Shown here one piece after another: positions 9,648 through 21,808 of a stretch of DNA of 64,000 bases. The notes under the pieces were generated by a model, which was not told where the DNA came from, did not search any database, and was given only the letters and a program-made list of their open reading frames with translations. This stretch comes from Ypsolopha sequella. Taxonomy: Eukaryota; Arthropoda; Insecta; Lepidoptera; Ypsolophidae. The stretch lies in contig OW204012.1 of the NCBI GenBank assembly GCA_934047225.1, positions 8,370,001 to 8,434,000 on the forward strand. Reading direction: 5' to 3'. Each line of letters opens with the position of its first letter. Position 1 is the first letter of the stretch. The position numbers and the translations under genes were made by a program.

Positions 9648-10396
9648 ATAATATGTCTTATTTTAGTTACTATAAAAATATTGCATAATCATCTTATACA
9701 GTTGAAGACGAATACATAGGTACTCGAAGTTTTAATATCACAATAATATATATAATAAAATATTGTGGTTGGTATTCCATTAAAATTTCTAACTAATACA
9801 TACTTTATATATTCTGAACTAATTAATTATTATGACTTTTTCGTTGTGAGAATCTGAACACAACGGCGTCGTTTCAAATGTGGTTACAAACTTAGGTGCT
9901 TTTTTTTCAAACGATTGTCCAATGTTGGTCCACATTGGACCAGACTTAACGCGTAGGAATTTGAAACATTGAAAAATTAGCACCAGCACTTTTGTGCCAA
10001 CAAATTTAAGTCTCCAAAGTGACCCCACTATATAAATCCCTATAAAACCCGCCTCACCCGTTCTGAGACTATTGATGGCAGTGTAAAATGGGGAAGACGC
10101 GAGTGTTAAAGAGAAAAATATTGGTGGGTTATAATCTAAAGAGTTGACGCCAAAATATACTTTATACTGATGAGGTCTATAGCGATAGGACTGAATTTAT
10201 ATCTGTTTAAATTGGCACCTAAAGTCCTGCGCCGCTTGAGCCGAAAGCTAACATCGGCGTCATGCCGCCGGTTCTGATCAGCGTGGTGCGCTGTGGCGCA
10301 CATATCTAATTAGTACTAAATCTTGATATCAATACGAATCACTCATCGAAACGGAGATCTGTAAGCGTTTTCGAAACTCCCTATTTTTTATTTGAC
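9648..10396. other. Region 3' of the ZP gene
   Basis: Probable 3' UTR and downstream DNA of the ZP gene (minus strand). I cannot fix the polyadenylation site. No other feature is supported. Confidence 0.4.
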
Positions 10397-10594
10397 CTAA
10401 CTAGTATGGGAATACCCAGTATTTGTGTACGGGCCGCTGTACAAAGAACTACCGGTCCTCGAGTAGGTCTTGGGGTTTCTTCTCCTGGCGAGGATGAAGG
10501 CGATGGCAGCGATGACACAGATCATGAGGATGACGCCAGCTATGCAGATGCCAATTGCGAAGTTGCGCTGCGAGATACATATCTCGTCTTCTTT
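10397..10594 (-). CDS. ZP-domain membrane protein, last exon (transmembrane helix and tail)
   Basis: This last coding exon of the minus-strand ZP gene starts after the acceptor ATTCCAG at 10595-10597 and stops with TAG at 10397-10399. It encodes a hydrophobic run starting FAIGICIAGVIL and ending IAAIAFIL, then the stop-transfer residues ARRRNPK and a short tail rich in Ser, Tyr and Thr ending GYSHTS. This is the usual end of cuticle-linked insect ZP proteins: one helix close to the C-terminus and a short cytoplasmic tail. The phase joins the exon 10911-11042 exactly. The specific orthologue (piopio, dusky-like or another) is not settled. Confidence 0.88.
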   Translation of the reverse strand, partial: KEDEICISQRNFAIGICIAGVILMICVIAAIAFILARRRNPKTYSRTGSSLYSGPYTNTGYSHTS

Positions 10595-10910
10595 CTGGAA
10601 TTTAAATAAAGGATGCTATTTATTCACGACTTAAATCTCTTTGCAAGTATATCTGTTTTTTTTTTCGATGTTCAGATGTGAATGTTTTGATGCAATTCAG
10701 CTCCCATATTTAAAAATATATTAAAACGAAACTAACACACGCAGATACATACCAAAAAACATAAAAAAAAATTGTCAGTGTCCTAATGTAGCTGTAATTT
10801 GAAAATACCTGAACTTGATTGATTAGACCTAGATAGACGATAAACAATTCAAAAACAAAAGATTAGGACTTATTCCAGCATCCTGTAGCTCCTTAATAAA
10901 TAGAAAATAC

Positions 10911-11042
10911 CTTTTCGCTAGTGATATCGTTATCATCAAGTGAGTCAGCCTCGTTGACGTAGAGTCCAGAGAACACCTCCACAGTCGCCGGTAACCCTTC
11001 CTCGGATTGACGACGGACCCGAGCTTTGTGAGAGCATGGCTC
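10911..11042 (-). CDS. ZP-domain protein, exon with furin-type site
   Basis: Acceptor TTTCAG and donor AAG|GTATTT, with 44 whole codons. It encodes EPCSHKARVRRQSEEG, where RVRR is a consensus furin-type cleavage site just after the ZP domain. ZP proteins are cut there to release the polymerising ectodomain. After it comes LPATVEVFSGLYVNEA and an acidic stretch before the membrane helix. Confidence 0.9.
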
Positions 11043-11186
11043 CTGAAATATCATAGCAAAATTGTCAGCCGGATAAATATTGTTTCTGTTTTAGGGTGTT
11101 TGTTATTGTATTTGTACACTATGGTCCTCAGGGATTCATGTCGTGACGATATGTTTTTTTACATAAAAAAAAGTAGTTATACTTAC

Positions 11187-11343
11187 ACAATCAGTAGGAT
11201 GCTGCAGGTCACACAGTTTAACCTCACATGTGTAGTACACACTCGCCGTGTACGGGAACTTGTGAGCCGGGAAGGACACCTTCGCCTCTTGCCGGTCCGC
11301 GGAGTACTGGAACATGCCCATTATCTCGCCGTCTAAGGGGCAG
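11187..11343 (-). CDS. ZP-domain protein, ZP-C subdomain exon
   Basis: Acceptor GTTTCAG and donor TGT|GTAAGT. One base completes the glycine codon begun in the exon 11762-11904, then 52 codons follow. It encodes CPLDGEIMGMFQ, FPAHKFPYTASVYYTC and EVKLCDLQHPTDC. The cysteines are spaced as in ZP-C. Across the junction the product reads LIANDGCPLDG, a conserved ZP signature. Confidence 0.92.
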
Positions 11344-11761
11344 CTGAAACAAAAAAAGGCGTCTGTTTAAATCTGGCTGAAGACCTGATCTTTGAAATTG
11401 CATTACACCGAGTTGACATCATAAATGTTAGATAAATAGATAAACGCACTTCAAAATCTGTGTGAAAAAGGACTCGCAAAACTACTAGAATATTTAGCAG
11501 CTTAATTTACCTTGTTTTCGAGATAAGATGTGGACGACCAAGTTTTACTGTTTGGAAGTGATTTTCTGTTATTTTATAAAAGCTCTATAGATAACGTTTA
11601 TCTAATTTTTATTAGTCTCATTCTGGCTGGTGTACTTGCGATTATTAATACGACTCAATCAAGTCAATAGGAGCCCCGAAATAGCCATGATCTTGAATTG
11701 TAACCTACTATCTTTGCCTTGCTTCTGTTGTAACATCCATTCGTAAATTAAGGATAGGTAC

Positions 11762-11904
11762 CCGTCATTAGCAATGAGGCTCTGCTCAGCCCAGCCCAGG
11801 CCGTCCCTGACCGTACACTCGGAGACCAGTAGACCGAACTGCCGCTGTTTCTCCAATGACACCACGAGGGTTAGGGTATCGCCAATGTGCACGTTGGAAG
11901 CCAC
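11762..11904 (-). CDS. ZP-domain protein, ZP-C subdomain exon
   Basis: Acceptor GGTTCCAG and donor GACGG|GTACCT, 47 codons plus two bases. It encodes VHIGDTLTLVVSLE, the SECTVRDGLGW cysteine motif and the start of LIANDG. These are typical of ZP-C in invertebrate ZP proteins. Confidence 0.92.
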
Positions 11905-12233
11905 CTGGAACCAAGTTCATTAGAAATCTGGATAATTTTTAGGGGTAGCCTAGAATCATTCAATTTTTCATAGCGGCTGTCATGCCAGGACTGTCTAAAT
12001 AATTCCGCAGCTGAGGGTTAATTGTGAGATATTCTTTGCTTGTAGTAATATCGTAACGAGCTAACTTTTAGATGCATAATGTTACTGTGTAGGGGTTAAT
12101 GGAGAGGATTTTATGCTGTTCATGCAGTCTTCGCATTTAACTGGAAATATCGTTTATTTATTGGATCAAGCAATCTGCATCTTCTGGAAGAACCATGATC
12201 CAACATATTGAAAAAGAATAACATAATACAAAC

Positions 12234-12312
12234 CTGTTTTTCATCGGGATCCCCTTTGAAAATCTTCATCGTGCAAGATGGCAGCGACCCAGAGTCCTCG
12301 TCGTATTCATAT
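12234..12312 (-). CDS. ZP-domain protein, linker exon
   Basis: A 79-nt exon with acceptor TTTCCAG and donor CAG|GTTTGT. Its first base completes the glutamine codon of the upstream exon, and it ends in phase 0. It encodes YEYDEDSGSLPSCTMKIF, then the residues up to DEKQ. The SLPSCTMKI block is found between ZP-N and ZP-C in insect family members. Confidence 0.88.
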
Positions 12313-12571
12313 CTGGAAATTGATTTACATAAATATTCAGCGAACAAAACGTGTGCAGGTAAACCTGCAGTTTAAGCTCCCTATTTGAACGAAAATGTAA
12401 ATTTTTGAAATAATATTTTGAATACTCAAGCCTTTTTAAATATCTTTATTAATATGGATATTGCGGCGTTGCCACGCCTATCTCCTACACTACCAAGAAA
12501 CATATCGGCGCACACGTCTGATCGGGCACAAAACTCCAGAGTAGTTTTGCTAATAATATATTATAACTCAC

Positions 12572-12759
12572 TGATTGCTATCAACGTCATCAAGCGCATT
12601 GCTGAGCCTGTCAGCCCTGATGCCGTGGTAATGGTGGTACTGAGTCAGGTCGCGTCTCCGGTACCGGCACCGGACGTGGTACCCTCGGCCCTGGCCGGTG
12701 ACCAGTCGCAGATGGGGCTGGACGATGATGTTGTTGAAGTATTCCACTGTGCCGTCGTC
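12572..12759 (-). CDS. ZP-domain protein, ZP-N to linker exon
   Basis: Acceptor TTTCCAG and donor AATCA|GTGAGT; 62 codons plus two bases. It encodes DDGTVEYFNNIIVQPHLRLV, then GQGRGYHVRCRYRRRD, a highly conserved ZP-N segment. The C-terminal part of the exon is His/Tyr/Asp-rich and likely variable. The upstream exon (43292-43433) is 30.5 kb away. Confidence 0.92.
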
Positions 12760-13473
12760 CTGGAAAGAGATTATGGGGGTTAGATAATGGGAAGATTGGC
12801 CTTGCTTATGTATGAAACTATTGTAATCTTATTTGTGTAACCGCTGTTGGTTTTCCAAATAAACGATAAAATTAAATTTAAAAGTCAACGAATTTGTCCT
12901 CCCCAGAACATTGGCCGAGCACGCTCGTTCTTCGGCCTCGCAAGAGTGAGATGGGCTTGTTGTCATATTGCTCTATATATTTTTTTCGGAGAATCAGACA
13001 AGACTGCACGTGTGCACGTTCTTTTTAGATAGAGAACTCTGACCAAGGAATATAATACTCTCTGACTCTGACACTTTTTCGCAATTATATTTTGGTTGGA
13101 CTTCTTACCTGAATAAGAAAACAAAAGACTGGCTGACGACTCCCAAAGTTGTTCTTTTTTTAAATGCAATTTTGGGGCCCTCTCTAGCAGTCAAAGAACC
13201 CGACAAATCAGAATGGCTTTCCAGATGTATATTCAGAATGTTAAAAACACGCAAACTACGATCATACAAACTTGTGGGAACCAATAATGACGACAGAAGT
13301 ATTATTATTTAATTCTGTTACCTTTTTCCACACGTTCCATCAACTTTACACCCGCGAATAATCATTTTTTTTACAAACAAACTTTTTTAGAATCTAATTT
13401 TGTTATTTAAAACTTTTGCTCGTGTGACGTCACTTGAGTAATGGCTGTTTAGAAATGTGTCCTTTGCTATCAA

Positions 13474-13799
13474 GATAAATTTATAATAATTTGCTTCAGA
13501 CTAATTTGACAGCTAGATGACAGATGAATAGACAGATAGAGACAGACCACTTTTTTATGAGCAATCACACATCACAATCAGTATAATGTTTAAAATTCTC
13601 AAGAATACATTTCCTTAAAAAATCATAAAAAAATAATGGTTAATTTATGTACCAACATTAAAAAAAAAAACTAAAATATGTTAAAATTAAGCTATGGGAA
13701 TTGCGTAAAATAGCAGTTATGTATTTCTCGATATAGTCCATCGTATACCAGTTTTAAATATTTTGGTTTGAAATAAGTAAAATGGTTTTGGTACCTATA
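13474..13799. repeat. Dispersed repeat, pair member 2
   Basis: Close copy of the sequence at 1-439, from TTTATAATAATTTGCTTC to AAATGGTTTTGGTACCTAT. No coding capacity. The copies differ by scattered changes and small gaps. Confidence 0.7.
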
Positions 13800-16268
13800 A
13801 ATTTTGTGGTCTACAAACGCATACATTAATTCACACAGTCCATTTACCCCAAACTTCCATGTGCTCCCCTCTGTGAACCGGAAGTTACGTCACGTCCCCT
13901 TATTGTGCACAGGATGTGCGCGGTCTTGCGTATGCGCAGACTGACGGACACTTCTGTCATGACTTGCTACAGTGTAAAAATGTGAAGAGTAGCCGATGGG
14001 TTTTTGAGCACAGTTACATGACGTATAATTTTTAAAAGCATTGGTTTTGTAGGTACTAATCATATACGAGTACTCCGAAGGGGTTTATTAGGGACCTATG
14101 CAGTCAAATCTACCTCATTGGATTTATCATAAATATTCACGTCGATATCGACTTTTCTTCTGTTGCCTATTCTCGACTGTTCGTTTAAAATAACACACCG
14201 GTCCTGAGATCAAAAAGTCTGGTTGTTTTGAAGACAAAAAATACTAATGGTGTCTAAAATGCCAAAAATATATACTTATATTTTTATGAAGCCCGTTTCC
14301 TACATGAAGATTTTTATGAAAATCATTTGCGTTTAAAAAGCCAAAACAGTAGTAAAATAATATTTTCGATAACTCAAAAGATTACGAAGTTATTGGCAAT
14401 CAAAGTGAGCTTAACGACATGTCTCGTGACGTCATCTGACACGATTTCATAATAAAGTGATAAATATCGCTATTTAGTAAAATAGGAACTTTTATAAAAT
14501 TCAAAAAGTTTAGTGCTTTGCTATTTGCTTTGATATTTCACTACAGGAGACGCGTCCATTCTCAGATATTTGAACGAGCGAGCGAAGTTCTTCGAGTCTA
14601 CTTGAACAATCTGACATTTGTATGTATGTTTCTAAGTATGAAAGTTACAAAATATATTCACTTTTGAAAAGCTTCACTTGTTTTATGAATATATAGGAAT
14701 AAATAATAAAATAAAATACTTTACATTGCAAAATTACTTCTTCAAGATATATTTCGGGTCCGATCCGGACCCGGCATCAATTGAGTATTCTAATAACATA
14801 AATAGGTGTAAATAGGTGTGTAGGTATGGCTTGACAACACGCATAAACATTAACATTAACGCATAGTATGTATGTATGTATGAAAGTTTGTCCGACGATA
14901 ACTCGAGTATCGTTGATCGGAACGTCATGAAGTTTGGTAAGCGAGTAAATGAGAAAAAAAGAATTTTCAAGTTAGGACATAAGCAAAATCGGTCAAGGGG
15001 TTGCCGAGATATGGGGTTAGAAGTCCGCGAGTTCACAGTTGGGGGCGAACTACTAGTAAATATAACTTTACTCGGTCTGCCAGCGTCTGTGTATAACGTG
15101 CTTAGACACTTCTTAGCACCTCTGCCATCGCCAATCAACGAAGTGACTTGCCAAATAGATAATAAGAAGGAAATCGTGATTGATTGATTGAAAATAACGG
15201 GTTACTTCTAGCTGTTATTTTTACGTTATAGTATTGTTGCGCGAGCTGAGGAAACACGTTTTCAAGAAAACTTTTTTGGGTTAATTTTGACGGACATGGA
15301 CACCGAAAGGAGGGTGCAAATGCATCCCCCTGTCCAAGGGTGTAGCCAGGATTTTGTTTAGAGGGGGCAGACAAGAAAAAGCTGTAATACTACGCATTTT
15401 AAAAAAATGTGTCCATGTCTACGAATAAGAATCTGAATGAGCTAAAGTTTATAGATTAGAAGCAGTTACAAGTCTTTAACAAGATTACAGCAATTATTGG
15501 GGCTATTTCAGAACCCAGTAAATTACAGACAACAATTTGAAAAATTTCTTAATGCTCAATTTAAAATGGTGGTCGTGTAAATGGATTAAAGGGATAGGCA
15601 TTGAAAATGTCTACCTTTTTAAATATTTTCGATTTAACTTATTTGACAGGACTAAACTTAATTTAAGAGCGGTTTAGCAGCCGGATTGTAAAACCCGATA
15701 TCACACAATAGTTATTCAACAAAACCTTAATGTATGTTGCCATCGCAAAGTTTCTATTGGTTTCTGTAAATTAGAATTTCAAAATAAAAACTAAACTTAA
15801 ATAGAAGTTAGCTTTGAAAAACTAATTACACTTAAGAGACCGTGAGCGTGAGACCAAACCACTCAAAATCAACACAGACATATTTGGATGTAAAAGGAAG
15901 GCGGTTGAGTCACAAAAGGTGGTTCCAAGTAGTTTATAACACGTAGGCTGCTACCGATCTGGCAAGGCTAGTAGAAAGGTCACTTGTCTTGTTATTAAGA
16001 TATGGTCATGTGGAGAGGACGAGGTGATTTTTTATATTTTTATTTATTTTATATTATTTACATTCTGTGGCAAAGAAAACCTGATGGATCTGAAGAACAG
16101 CTGTCTGTCTAGCTATCGCTTTTAAATGTATCGTGATTGGCTAAAACTGATGTGTGATGTCATTTCTAGCCAATCAGGATACATTAGAAAGCGATAGCGA
16201 GATGTTAAGTTAGACAATACGGGGGCAGAACCCATTATCAACTTTTAGCTAAGAAAAATATATACCTA
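13800..16268. other. ZP intron: decayed repeats, no gene seen
   Basis: Holds repeat-like tracts such as 14876-15060 (TTTGTCCGACGATAACTCGA, related in part to 940-985) and a TGTAGCCAGGATTTTG element end near 15341. A short inverted repeat containing GATTGGCTA lies at 16112-16190. The small frames have no recognisable domain. Confidence 0.45.
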
Positions 16269-16276
16269 CTTACCAA

Positions 16277-16504
16277 CAGTGGCGTGCATAGAACTTTTTT
16301 CCGGAAAAGCAAACAAAAGGTCAAGTTTGACAATAAATGAAAAATTTTTACTTACACTTTGAAAAAAGAAAGTTTGTATGTCGCCAGAGTGAACATTTTC
16401 ATACCAATTTTTTTTTCAGTGTTATTTTAATTTTTTAATGTTTTTTATTGTCAAACTTGACCTTCTGATTGCTTTTCCGGAAAAAAGTTCTATGCACGCC
16501 GCTG
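16277..16504. mobile_element. hAT MITE with exact 8-bp duplication
   Basis: The ends are CAGTGGCGTGCATAGAAC and the inverse GTTCTATGCACGCCGCTG. The inverted repeats extend about 60 bp with few mismatches. It is flanked by CTTACCAA on both sides (16269-16276 and 16505-16512). CAGNGGCG ends with an 8-bp duplication are diagnostic of hAT. Non-coding. Confidence 0.9.
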
Positions 16505-16684
16505 CTTACCAATAGTTTACTATAAATGCATAAACATATATTTAATGAATTATATTTTTAATAAACAATAGCTTTAAAATAGATAACATGTTTTTATTAC
16601 GAAATCCATCGCTTTGTGCATTACAAACTTGAAATCAATCAGAAACAAATTTAAAGGCACAAATATTTTGAAAAAATTCCTCGG

Positions 16685-16755
16685 GCCAGGATAAGGTCTG
16701 CGACCTCCTGCTTACATGACAGTCGCGCTACCGACTGTGCTACCGAGGTTCGTAT
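16685..16755 (-). repeat. tRNA-like sequence (SINE head), minus strand
   Basis: On the minus strand TAGCACAGTCGGTAGCGCG resembles a D-arm with box A, followed by GCAGGAGGTCGCAG and a degraded T-arm. Too diverged for a functional tRNA. Confidence 0.45.
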
Positions 16756-17639
16756 CTGGAACGACGAATTTTTCCACCATACCTGTACACCGATTTTTTT
16801 GTAACTGCTTGATATACCAGCTTGTAATGCAAATACTGAACGCTTACAAGAGCGTTATGTGATTTCACACCTTGCTCATTCTGAACAGAAGGCGCTGTCG
16901 TCGCTACGACCCTCAATAGCTGTTGCATCAGTCAAAAACTTAAACAAATAACAGTATTAAAATATAATGGTATAAATATGTACTATCGAAAAAAAATCCG
17001 CAGACCCACTTTTCGCCTGTATTGCAATGGTGATACGAGTGAAAAGTGGATCTGAGGCAATTTAACCGCCATACAAACTAATTAAATTAATTGTTGTGCA
17101 TTGATTGTCAAACAATTTCAAAAGCTAGATCCAAGCCACGATGTGAACTTATTGTTTTATTATTGTTCCAGCAATAATGAGAGAACTGAAAAAAAACAAC
17201 AGTCAGTTACTTAACTGAATTAATGGGTTTTTAATAACAAACTAGAGTTTTTAACTAATTATTGTTTTTTTTAAAGCAAACTGTTTTAAAACCCGTGAAT
17301 TTATTTGTATTAAAGTTGTATTTCAATTATTTCGTAACTAATTAATTCAGTAAAACGATAAAATATCGATAATTTGAATAAAATTATTTTCGTCGGTTGA
17401 CTTTTTACATACATTGTAAATATATTTAATACTGGAGTTCTAGCTTGCGGCTGCAGTAAGACCAACTTGTGAGATCATCCATGAAAAATTTTCCGGAAAT
17501 CCGTACCGAACTGCATCAAAAGAATGTGGCCAGTTATTGAAGACCGCTCTTTTGTGTCAAGAAAAAAGAAGACGAGTACATATATAGATTTAATTTTTTT
17601 CCCCGTTGACGAATAGTAATCATGCAAAGAACTCAAACT

Positions 17640-17890
17640 TATTTTATGAAGTGAGTTTTAATAATATCTACATTTCGGTCCGAGGAAATTTGGCTCCCTG
17701 TTTTAGTTCTTTTAGTATAAATAAAAAACAACTTTTTTCTCCTTTGTCCTGAATTCGTCACTCTCGGACTGCGCGTTTTATCGCTTGGAGTGAGAGTGAC
17801 CGTTGAAAAATTCACAATCACCTTAAGAAGTTGTACGCCTACAACAGTCACTGTTCTCCATGCGGTCAGACCCACAGTGCGAGAGGGATG
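17640..17890. repeat. Diverged relative of the TTAAGGCG element family
   Basis: It shares the order 'TTTTAATAATATCTA ... CTCGGACTGCGCGTTTT' with 38215-38370 and, more distantly, with 18557-18977. No clear ends. Confidence 0.45.
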
Positions 17891-18006
17891 AATCCCGGAA
17901 AAAATAGCAAAATATCGGTTTTAAATGAATATAAAATTAATTAAAATAGCTATATAAATTTCAAACTAGCAAAATTTTGATATTGTTGAAATCTATCTAA
18001 AAAAGG

Positions 18007-18330
18007 CACAGGTGGCAGAGCTGATGCCCGGCTCGACTGTTGAGGTACCACCATCTTACGAGTACTTGGAGACCCTCTCGAAGTAATTCGGGGGAGAGTA
18101 AGAGGACACAGGCAAAAACCAGGAGGCCCACCATGCCTGGGACCGATGGATGGCGGTATGTCCATCCCTAATAGCCGGGCCTTATATGGAACACCGCGCT
18201 CACCAACCCGCCTGCCCAGCGTGTGTGAGTATGGGCAATTCTTCCAGGATGACCGCCGGGAGTGGCAAAGTCCTGGAAAGGCTTATGTCCAGCAGTGGAC
18301 GAACTAGGCTGATGGATGGATGATGATCTA
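18007..18330 (+). mobile_element. Retroelement 3' end, family A copy
   Basis: Forward copy of the family at 57569-57935, lacking an internal segment (ATATGGAACA is joined directly to CCGCGCTCACC). It ends in GATGGATGGATGATGATC. A truncated 5' end with a short repeat tail fits a non-LTR element. Confidence 0.65.
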
Positions 18331-18556
18331 AAAAATATTGTTGAGGTTTGTATGTCATTGAAATTTGTCAAACTATGAGAAAGTGTCGATGGAGACCTAA
18401 TTTCGATAATTATTTCTATGGAGCGAAATTTCTTCAATCGTGTTTCTGTGCTAAAGGAAACTAGAAAAAGTTCCAAAATATATATACTAATTTAAAAAAC
18501 TAGTGGCTTTTTCTGATAAGCAGGTAAACAAGTGCACATTTTAGCGAAATAGCCCC

Positions 18557-18977
18557 TTAAGGCGCTACGGAAAAAAAAATTACACTTTCAGAACTTCTAT
18601 ATCTACTTCGGTATATAATGTATATAATTTTGATAGAAAAGTATATTATTTTTAAAATCGTTCTCTAGGGATCTGTTAAAACAGAAACGCGATTGGAGGT
18701 CTTTATCGATACCAATTCTCCTGGTTTGACAATTTAGAATGACATATGGACTGCAATTATATTTTATTAGATGGGTTTTAACAGTATCTAGGACCTGGTT
18801 AAACGAAATTTTGATAGCATTTTTAGTACATTTTATATTAATAAAAAACCGACTTTTTGCTACTTTTCCACGAATCCGTCCCTCTCGCACTGAGGGTTTT
18901 TTCGCATATGGAGTAACAGGGACGTTAAAACTTTTACATATCGCTAACAAAGATTTTCCGAAAATATTTCCTCTTAA
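18557..18977. mobile_element. TTAA-bounded MITE, GGCGCTACGG family
   Basis: Starts TTAAGGCGCTACGG and ends at a TTAA (18974-18977). Related copies: 45206-45630, 35064-35248 (reverse), 37698-37930 (reverse), 43648-43853 (reverse) and 61684-61762 (fragment). TTAA boundaries suggest a piggyBac-type transposase. Non-coding; the open frames on both strands here are chance. Confidence 0.65.
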
Positions 18978-19329
18978 GTAATCCACACTTAACTGCATCA
19001 AAAGAATGTGACCAGTTATTGGAGACCGCCCTCTTGTATCAAGAAAAAGGAAGACCAGTCTAGATTTGTAGAGTTCAAAACGATCAAGATAGTTTTTGTG
19101 TAGTCGACTATAAAATGTTAAACGACAAGTTTTTGTGCAATTAACGCCTGTTTGCCGCTGGTAACAAGTACCGGAATTAAATAACCAGCTAGGACAAATA
19201 GAAGTTGCAATATGATCCTTCGGAAAACGTTATAAGGGCTAAAATTTGTGAGAAGCTGAGCTTTTCTAAAGATTAAAGGAAGCTTGATTGATTGGGTTTG
19301 CGACATATAAACCAAAACGTGTGTTTAAA

Positions 19330-19752
19330 CATAGACTAAGTAAGCAGCTCCCATACATCAGTTTGTAGTCACAAAAAAGGTGTAAAATTTTAATGATATC
19401 TAGATGGCGTTGCTAAATCCTGTAACGAACACGATGCTAAAAAAGACCGATTGGTGACGCTAGTGGCACAGCGATGTCACGTAACACAAAAATAATTCCC
19501 ACTTCGATAAAAGATGGCGCTGAAATATTCACTGTTAGTGTTGCCAACTTAGCACCATCTAGTTTTTCTAAGCAAAGCTATTACAGCCACATGTTTACTT
19601 GGTAACTATGAGAGTTTACTTGCAGCCAATTAAACAAATTATGCTTATTTGCGACACTTGGTGACGCCTAGTGTTGTAAGCGCGCGTAAAAAATTTGCTA
19701 CGTCTTGATGTAAGGGAGTTGTCGTTCTATACGTAGTAATACTTAGTCTATG
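19330..19752. mobile_element. hAT-like MITE, copy 2
   Basis: Near copy of 7324-7760 with CATAGACTAAGTA and its inverse at the ends. Flanking GTTTAAA (left) and GTTTGAA (right) look like a mutated duplication. Confidence 0.8.
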
Positions 19753-20027
19753 GTTTGAATGATACTGACAATTTCATACTGGAGACTTGATAAGTGATCA
19801 CTGATCAGATAGAAGGGACATTGTTTGAGCCAACCGATACTTGCTTTTATAAAAACAAAGTCTCCCATTGGCCTTTTATGTAGTAGCATTTTTAGTATTT
19901 TCTGTTGTGTGTTTAAATACATGACGTCTTAATAAAACTTTATAACATTCAAATAATTCTTATAAATAAAGCAGATTACTTCCAAGTAAGTATCAAAGTG
20001 GTAATTATTATGTATATATGATTTGTG

Positions 20028-20305
20028 ATCATTGAACCTTGTTCCTGGTCCCTGGCCGGGTCTCCGGTATGGGTTCGGGCGGTTGATTGGATTTCACCTT
20101 GTATAATAACACTTTACCTATAATTTTAATCGTATATATATTGCTACATAAATTAAATAAACATTTAATCTAAGTAGTTCATGTACATTTATTATTTTAT
20201 TACATATATTTTTATAAGATTAAAATTTGACTTGTGAAACGTGTATTATACATACCTACTTTGCAAAATAAACTTTTTGAATTTGAATTTGAATTTTTGA
20301 ATATA
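20028..20305 (+). mobile_element. CR1/L2-like retrotransposon, tail-only copy
   Basis: Matches the 3' UTR of the element at 23170-26545 from TGATCATTGAACC onward and ends AATAAACTTTTTGAATTTGA with GAATTT repeats. All coding sequence is lost. It starts within about 10 bases of the same point as the copy at 48783-49070. Confidence 0.8.
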
Positions 20306-20309
20306 TAGT

Positions 20310-20395
20310 CTGAAAAACTTATTGACAGGATTCGAACACACGTCTCAAGGTTGAGAGCTCGGCGTCATACCAACTGACCCACTGCTGTTACAAAT
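20310..20395 (-). repeat. tRNA-derived SINE head, minus strand
   Basis: On the minus strand GTGGGTCAGTTGGTATGACG (box A type) is followed by GTGTTCGAATCCTG (box B type). The tail, AATAAGTTTTTC, resembles that of 43869-43978, which suggests one SINE family. Confidence 0.55.
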
Positions 20396-21450
20396 TAGCT
20401 GTCGTTTAGTTTTATGATGATAACTCTGAGCATCTCGAATAGGCTAATCACCAAAAAACGTTAGGTTTGAACTACATTCATTAAGGTCACCATCAGTTTT
20501 TCGTATTTTTTGTTAAAAAACCTCGTGTATCATAAAAGAAAACTCCGTTACAAACGATTTTCTAACAAATTAAGGCTAGAATATAACAATTTGAGTCAAT
20601 GAGAGAGAGAGAGAGTTGGTCTATCGTTAATATAAGTGATATTCAGACAATGTTTTTGTTCTATGAACGAGAAAGACAAGAAAGCAGAGGCCATTTCCTC
20701 TCCTTCAATATCTTTCGCTATCGCTTTCGAAGGCCTTGTGATTGGCTAATCATTTTAGCCATCATCATGTGTGATGCTGATGTAAATGATAGTAGGGATA
20801 CCTATGTACTAACTCTGTTTAAGATGTAAAATTTAACATTTATAAGAACGTCCGCTGCTATCAGATAAACCAATAGGTTTCCGAAGGTAGCTATATAGCA
20901 CAACTGTTTTTGATGTAAAAATGATATGAAATAAATAAAAAAATAAAAAAACGATTCGGCCATTACGATTCTGATTACGATAATAATCGTTATTCATCAC
21001 GATAACAGATGCATCACGATTATTAAAAAAAAATGTTTTTTGTAAAATATTCCCAGATATTACTACTTATGTTCCTTCTTTGTGGCATTGTGGCAATCAG
21101 CTTCACGCCAGAATACACTTTATAACGCCAGAATATTCAATAAGTAACTGATTACGATTAGTAAATTAAATAATTGAATTGGCAAACAACAATTTTCACT
21201 CGTAAAGTTCTTAACCCCGTTTATTCAGCCATGCTTAACCCCAATTGACTTTTTTTTTTATTCTCTCACTATGTGGGAAGGCAAAGGGAACTAAGCCCAT
21301 ATGTCTGAAGAAATTCGTTATTAATCCTAATTATTACGATTACAGATGCAAAACGATGCACCGCTTTGTAATCGTTGCATCCCTAATTGATAGCCAACCA
21401 CGCTAATTTGATAGCGATAGCGAAATATGTTTAATTTAGACAATAAGGCA
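20396..21450. other. ZP intron: decayed repeats, no gene seen
   Basis: Includes an ATTACGATTCTGATTACGAT-type tract and ATCGTTGCATCCC near 21370, related to the element at 2125-2383. No coding evidence. Confidence 0.4.
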
Positions 21451-21808
21451 TTAAGGCGCTATATGCTGCGAAAGTGCTGCCACTTTAGAAAAAAAAAATT
21501 ACTTACTAGAACAATTATTGAAATTCTGCTCAAGTAAATGCGTAGCAATGAACTATTTTTAAATAGCATAGTTTTCATAGACAACGTCTATGAGCTAAAA
21601 TTTTTTCGTATGCCAAAAGCAAGCGTTTTTAGCAAAAGTTAAAATTTTAGCCCTTCAAAGACGTTGTCTATGTGAACTATGCTATTTAAAAATAGTTCAT
21701 TGCTATATCTATGCATTTACTTGAGCAGATTTTCAATAATTATTGTAGTACGTAAAAAGAGTTTTTTTTTCTGAAGTGGCAGCACTTTCGCAGCATATAG
21801 CGTCTTAA
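21451..21808. mobile_element. TTAA-bounded foldback element
   Basis: TTAAGGCGCTATATGCTGCG at the left is matched by CGCAGCATATAGCG followed by TCTTAA at the right. The arms extend inward for about 150 bp with AT gaps, centred near 21625. TTAA at both ends places it with the other TTAAGGC elements. Confidence 0.8.

Noticed and set aside
11007..11336. Plus-strand frame of 109 codons
   Set aside because: It overlaps two minus-strand ZP exons and their intron; no domain of its own.
12418..12783. Plus-strand frame of 121 codons
   Set aside because: It is the opposite strand of the ZP exon at 12572-12759, which has conserved sequence and matching splice sites.
18603..19001. 132-codon minus frame and the similar frame at 45311-45703 as a conserved gene family
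   Set aside because: Their similarity comes from both lying in copies of the same TTAA-bounded element, which is also open on the other strand; no domain.
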